NCBI GenBank assembly: GCA_015057205.1
Contig: SVEW01000047.1
Coordinates: 1-16,737 of the forward strand
DNA: 16,737 nt
From: Lachnospiraceae bacterium
GTDB taxonomy: Bacteria > Bacillota > Clostridia > Lachnospirales > Lachnospiraceae
Direction of reading: 5' to 3'
In this document: one piece after another, positions 14,147 to 16,737 of the stretch
How positions within the stretch are numbered: the first letter of the stretch is position 1
Layout of the letters: each line of letters begins with the position of its first letter
Translations under genes and position numbers: made by a program
Notes under the pieces: model-generated
What the model saw: the letters and a program-made list of their open reading frames with translations, nothing else
Databases searched by the model: none
Told to the model about the DNA's origin: nothing

Positions 14147-14168
14147 CGCCATCGCTAAAGCAGTGGCG
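14147..14168. repeat. Small GC-rich hairpin beside the palindrome array
   Basis: CGCCA-tc-GCT-aa-AGC-ag-TGGCG is a nested hairpin between the array and the clpX terminator. It has no T-run, and its function is unknown. Confidence 0.4.
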
Positions 14169-14218
14169 AGTTTCGCGCTAAATTGACCGAGCGGCCCGCC
14201 CCTCGGGACATTTCCCCA

Positions 14219-14264
14219 CAAAAAAGTCGCAGACAAGCAGCTTTCTAAGCTACCTGTCCGCGAC
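14219..14264 (-). terminator. Intrinsic terminator of clpX
   Basis: On the minus strand GTCGC (14264-14260) to GCGAC (14230-14226) closes a long hairpin with inner stems GACA/TGTC and GCTT/AAGC, followed directly by TTTTTT. It lies a few nt after the clpX stop and is a strong rho-independent terminator. Confidence 0.9.
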
Positions 14265-14269
14265 CTGCA

Positions 14270-15727
14270 CTATCGCATATTAATAACCGGACCTCCGGTA
14301 TGATCCAAATACTCTTTGGTTATGATTACTTCACCAATGTTGTCATCCTTCGGCGTCTCATACATGATATCTAACATGTATTCTTCAATTACTGCACGCA
14401 ATGCTCTGGCGCCCACTTTTTTGTCCATAGCTCTTTTTGCAATTTCATGAAGTGCTTCTTCCGTAAAGGTAAGTTTCACTCCATCCATTGCCAAAAGCTC
14501 CTGGTACTGGGCAATAATGGCATTTCTCGGCTCCTTTAAAATACGAACCATCATATCTTCATCCAATGCCTCTAAGGAGAATAATACCGGCAGACGTCCG
14601 ATAAACTCCGGAATCATACCAAAGGTACGTACATCCTCCACCGTCACCTTCTGCAAGATATTTTTATCGTTATCGTACTTGTCCTTCAAATCCGCCAAAA
14701 ATCCCATAGAGGAAGATTTGTTCAGACGTTCTTTTATCACATTATCCATATCCGGGAACGCTCCACCACAGATAAACAAAATATCTTTGGTATTTACGGT
14801 CACCATCGGTACCATAGCATTCTTACTGCTTGCCCCTACCGGCACCTCAACCTCGGCACCTTCTAGCAGCTTCAACATTCCCTGCTGTACACTTTCACCG
14901 GATACATCACGCTGGTTGGTATTCTTTTTCTTAGCGATTTTATCAATTTCATCCACAAAAATAATACCATGCTCCGCACGCTCTACATCATTGTCCGCTG
15001 CTGCCAAAAGCTTACTTACTACACTTTCGATATCATCACCGATATAGCCGGCTTCCGTTAGTGAAGTAGCATCGGTAATGGCAAGAGGCACATCCAACAA
15101 TCGTGCTAAGGTTCTTACCAGATAGGTCTTTCCACATCCGGTAGGTCCAAGCATCAGCATATTGGATTTCTCTAATTCAATTTTACTGTCTTCGTCCTTA
15201 CGGGTAACACGCTTGTAATGGTTATAAACCGCAACCGACATTACTTTCTTGGCCTGTTCCTGCCCTACTACGTACTGATCAAGTTCAGCCTTAATCTTGT
15301 GTGGCGCCGGAATGTTGTTAATATCAAATACCGGCTTTTCCTTCTTCTTTGGTTTGTTTTTCTTAATTCTCTGATTATGCGGAATTCCATCAAAACCACC
15401 GAAATCTCCCAGATTCATAAAATGGAAATTTGGCATACCACCCTTACGCTTAGTGGACTCTTCCTTTTCATCATCCAAGGATGGCATTTTCACATCTTGT
15501 GGCATTGGAAACATGGGGTCAAGCATCATTAAGTCCGTCGGACTCATCCCTGTTCCGCCCATAGTGTCAAAGGTTCGCTGCATACAATCCACGCAAATGC
15601 AGATATTATGCGGAATGCGAAGCATCCGTCCTGCCTTTGATTCCGGACGGCGGCAGATATAACAAACCTCTTCGTATCCTTTGTCGTCTTTTATATCATC
15701 TACTTCTGTTTTGTTTTCGTTATCCAT
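14270..15727 (-). CDS. clpX: ClpX-type AAA+ protein unfoldase (485 aa)
   Basis: ATP-driven unfoldase that would feed tagged proteins to the ClpP peptidase. The N-terminal zinc domain has C22-x2-C25 and C45-x2-C48. The AAA+ core has Walker A GPTGCGKT (194-201), pore loop GYIG (227-230), Walker B IIFVDEID (255-262), a ClpP-docking loop with MGF (341-343) in place of the usual I/LGF, box VII EFIGRLPV with R378 and sensor-2 GARALR (439-444). At 485 residues it is longer than ordinary ClpX (about 420). The extra length is mainly a Met/Phe/Gly- and Lys-rich linker at about 55-132 between zinc domain and ATPase. No clpP is adjacent; the upstream neighbour is fbp, 14 nt away, so the two are cotranscribed. 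It may be a ClpX paralogue rather than the housekeeping copy. Confidence 0.88.
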   Translation of the reverse strand: MDNENKTEVDDIKDDKGYEEVCYICRRPESKAGRMLRIPHNICICVDCMQRTFDTMGGTGMSPTDLMMLDPMFPMPQDVKMPSLDDEKEESTKRKGGMPNFHFMNLGDFGGFDGIPHNQRIKKNKPKKKEKPVFDINNIPAPHKIKAELDQYVVGQEQAKKVMSVAVYNHYKRVTRKDEDSKIELEKSNMLMLGPTGCGKTYLVRTLARLLDVPLAITDATSLTEAGYIGDDIESVVSKLLAAADNDVERAEHGIIFVDEIDKIAKKKNTNQRDVSGESVQQGMLKLLEGAEVEVPVGASSKNAMVPMVTVNTKDILFICGGAFPDMDNVIKERLNKSSSMGFLADLKDKYDNDKNILQKVTVEDVRTFGMIPEFIGRLPVLFSLEALDEDMMVRILKEPRNAIIAQYQELLAMDGVKLTFTEEALHEIAKRAMDKKVGARALRAVIEEYMLDIMYETPKDDNIGEVIITKEYLDHTGGPVINMR

Positions 15728-15741
15728 TGGTACTCCTGTTC

Positions 15742-16737
15742 TTATGCCTCCGGCAACTTACCATAACGGTAAGCCTCCAAAAGCTCATTTAAATCTTCTA
15801 TATTTTGTGCCAACTCCCGGCCAATGTCCGTATCCTTAACCAACTTACGCCGTGTGGTGTGCTTTACCAGCACTTGATGAGAATGCACGTCCGTCTCTTT
15901 TTCAATGGCATCCTCAATAGACGTAAACGGATCATGGGAAACCAAAACCATGCCGTAGGAATTGTAAGTCAGGGTATAGCCTGCAATACCGGTCTGTTTC
16001 TGATAGGCCTTGGAAAACCCTCCATCAATGCTTAGCACGCGGCCTCCACACTTCACCGGAGACTCTCCTTTGACCGCTTTTACCGGAACATGTCCATTGA
16101 TGATATGGCTTTCCTCGCCGGAAAGACCAAACTCATCCAAAATGCGCTCTACCACCAACTCATCTTCAATATACTTGTAATAAGAATTCGTAATCTCCTT
16201 ATGCGTTCCCTTATCCTCTAAGAAATAACGCTCAAAGGTTGCCATTTTACTCTTGCCAAAAAGCGGCGAGCCTGCAGCCGTCCAACAGAACCAGTGAATG
16301 TCACTCTTTGTAGGTTCTGCAAGATTACGATTATAGTATGCATCACGCAATCCCTTTTCCAGTACATCATACAATGCTTTACCGGAATATACGCCCTGTC
16401 CAATCTGCACGTCCATAAAGGTTCCTTCCGGCGTCAAAGGCAGACAGCCATGGAACAGTAGCTGGTCATTCACTACTTTGTACAGATTTCCTTTATCATA
16501 CATAAAACGAATATGGCGTTGTAATTTCTCACTTCCCAAAAATGCCTGCTGCATACGACGCATAACATCGTCTTCTTCCTCCGTTAACTCATACGGATGT
16601 TCCGGATCAAGGGTTGGAAAGTTTGCATCAAGCAGTGGGTATTCTCCTCCATCCACCATAACCGTTTTCTTATCCAAATCAATCTTATCAAGCAACAGAC
16701 GAGACTGCATCCGGTATTCCGGGTGCTGCATAATCAG
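15742..16737 (-). CDS. fbp: Fructose-1,6-bisphosphatase class III, C-terminal part
   Basis: Last 331 residues of a gluconeogenic phosphatase that hydrolyses fructose 1,6-bisphosphate to fructose 6-phosphate, of the Firmicutes-specific class III. The frame is open to the window edge (codons CTG-ATT before the first internal ATG at 16731), and full-length members are about 640-670 residues, so the N-terminal metal-binding half lies outside. Visible landmarks are HWFCWTAAGSPLFGKSKM, the metal-ligand motif INGHVPVK, the following GGRVLSIDGGFSKAYQ, and TGIAGYTLTYNSYG. It is the upstream gene of clpX with a 14-nt gap. No frameshift is seen. Confidence 0.93.
   Translation of the reverse strand: MIMQHPEYRMQSRLLLDKIDLDKKTVMVDGGEYPLLDANFPTLDPEHPYELTEEEDDVMRRMQQAFLGSEKLQRHIRFMYDKGNLYKVVNDQLLFHGCLPLTPEGTFMDVQIGQGVYSGKALYDVLEKGLRDAYYNRNLAEPTKSDIHWFCWTAAGSPLFGKSKMATFERYFLEDKGTHKEITNSYYKYIEDELVVERILDEFGLSGEESHIINGHVPVKAVKGESPVKCGGRVLSIDGGFSKAYQKQTGIAGYTLTYNSYGMVLVSHDPFTSIEDAIEKETDVHSHQVLVKHTTRRKLVKDTDIGRELAQNIEDLNELLEAYRYGKLPEA

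Noticed and set aside
14517..15047. 176-codon plus-strand ORF inside clpX
   Set aside because: It is an antisense shadow of the AAA+ core; its Ser/Ile/Leu-rich low-complexity composition mirrors the opposite strand's codons.
15742..16731. ATG 16731 as the start of fbp
   Set aside because: The frame is open through the window edge and the visible protein is only about half the family length, so this ATG is internal.

Overview
The window looks like chromosomal DNA of a low-to-moderate GC anaerobic Firmicute, most likely a Lachnospiraceae-type Clostridium relative. The basis is AGGAGG-type ribosome binding sites, a class III (Firmicutes-type) fructose-1,6-bisphosphatase, indolepyruvate:ferredoxin oxidoreductase genes, a TetR-controlled pair of half-size ABC exporters and short intrinsic terminators. 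No species can be named from the sequence alone. Almost every gene is on the minus strand; the one clear exception is a Crp/Fnr-type regulator at 10410-11084.

Left part (1-5373): an A+T-rich, accessory-looking block. A headless acetyltransferase remnant (1-125) abuts the end of a bacteriocin/peptide-type cassette: a CPBP membrane protease-like protein, a small unknown polypeptide, an ABC ATPase and a 776-residue FtsX/MacB-like permease, read in that order on the minus strand. Upstream of it lies a YefM/RelE-type toxin-antitoxin pair with a near-consensus promoter. A possible decapitated plus-strand gene start (5352-5393) marks the right border, so both edges of the block look like recombination junctions.

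Middle (5374-11084): a TetR regulator with a well-formed promoter overlapped by a large inverted repeat, its own UUCG-loop terminator, and then two translationally coupled ABC exporter half-transporters of the IrtAB/YbtPQ-like heterodimer type. Next come a 204-residue 4Fe-4S protein and a divergent Crp/Fnr-family regulator. The gap they share holds GATACA/TGTATC palindromes that are likely the regulator's operator.

Right part (11085-16737): iorA-iorB, which ferment aromatic amino-acid-derived 2-oxoacids with reduction of ferredoxin. iorA begins at a TTG codon behind a long leader with a possible attenuator. Then comes a gene-free stretch (13738-14218) with four 38-bp palindromes at a regular 61-62 bp pitch, framed by a 15-bp outer inverted repeat. 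Last are a strong terminator, a long ClpX-type AAA+ unfoldase and, directly upstream of it, the C-terminal half of class III fructose-1,6-bisphosphatase, cut by the window edge.

The most unusual item is the array of regularly spaced palindromes at 13907-14128. It resembles a miniature CRISPR in layout, but the repeats are fully palindromic and no cas genes are present. Its base changes fit preservation of an RNA hairpin on the plus strand.
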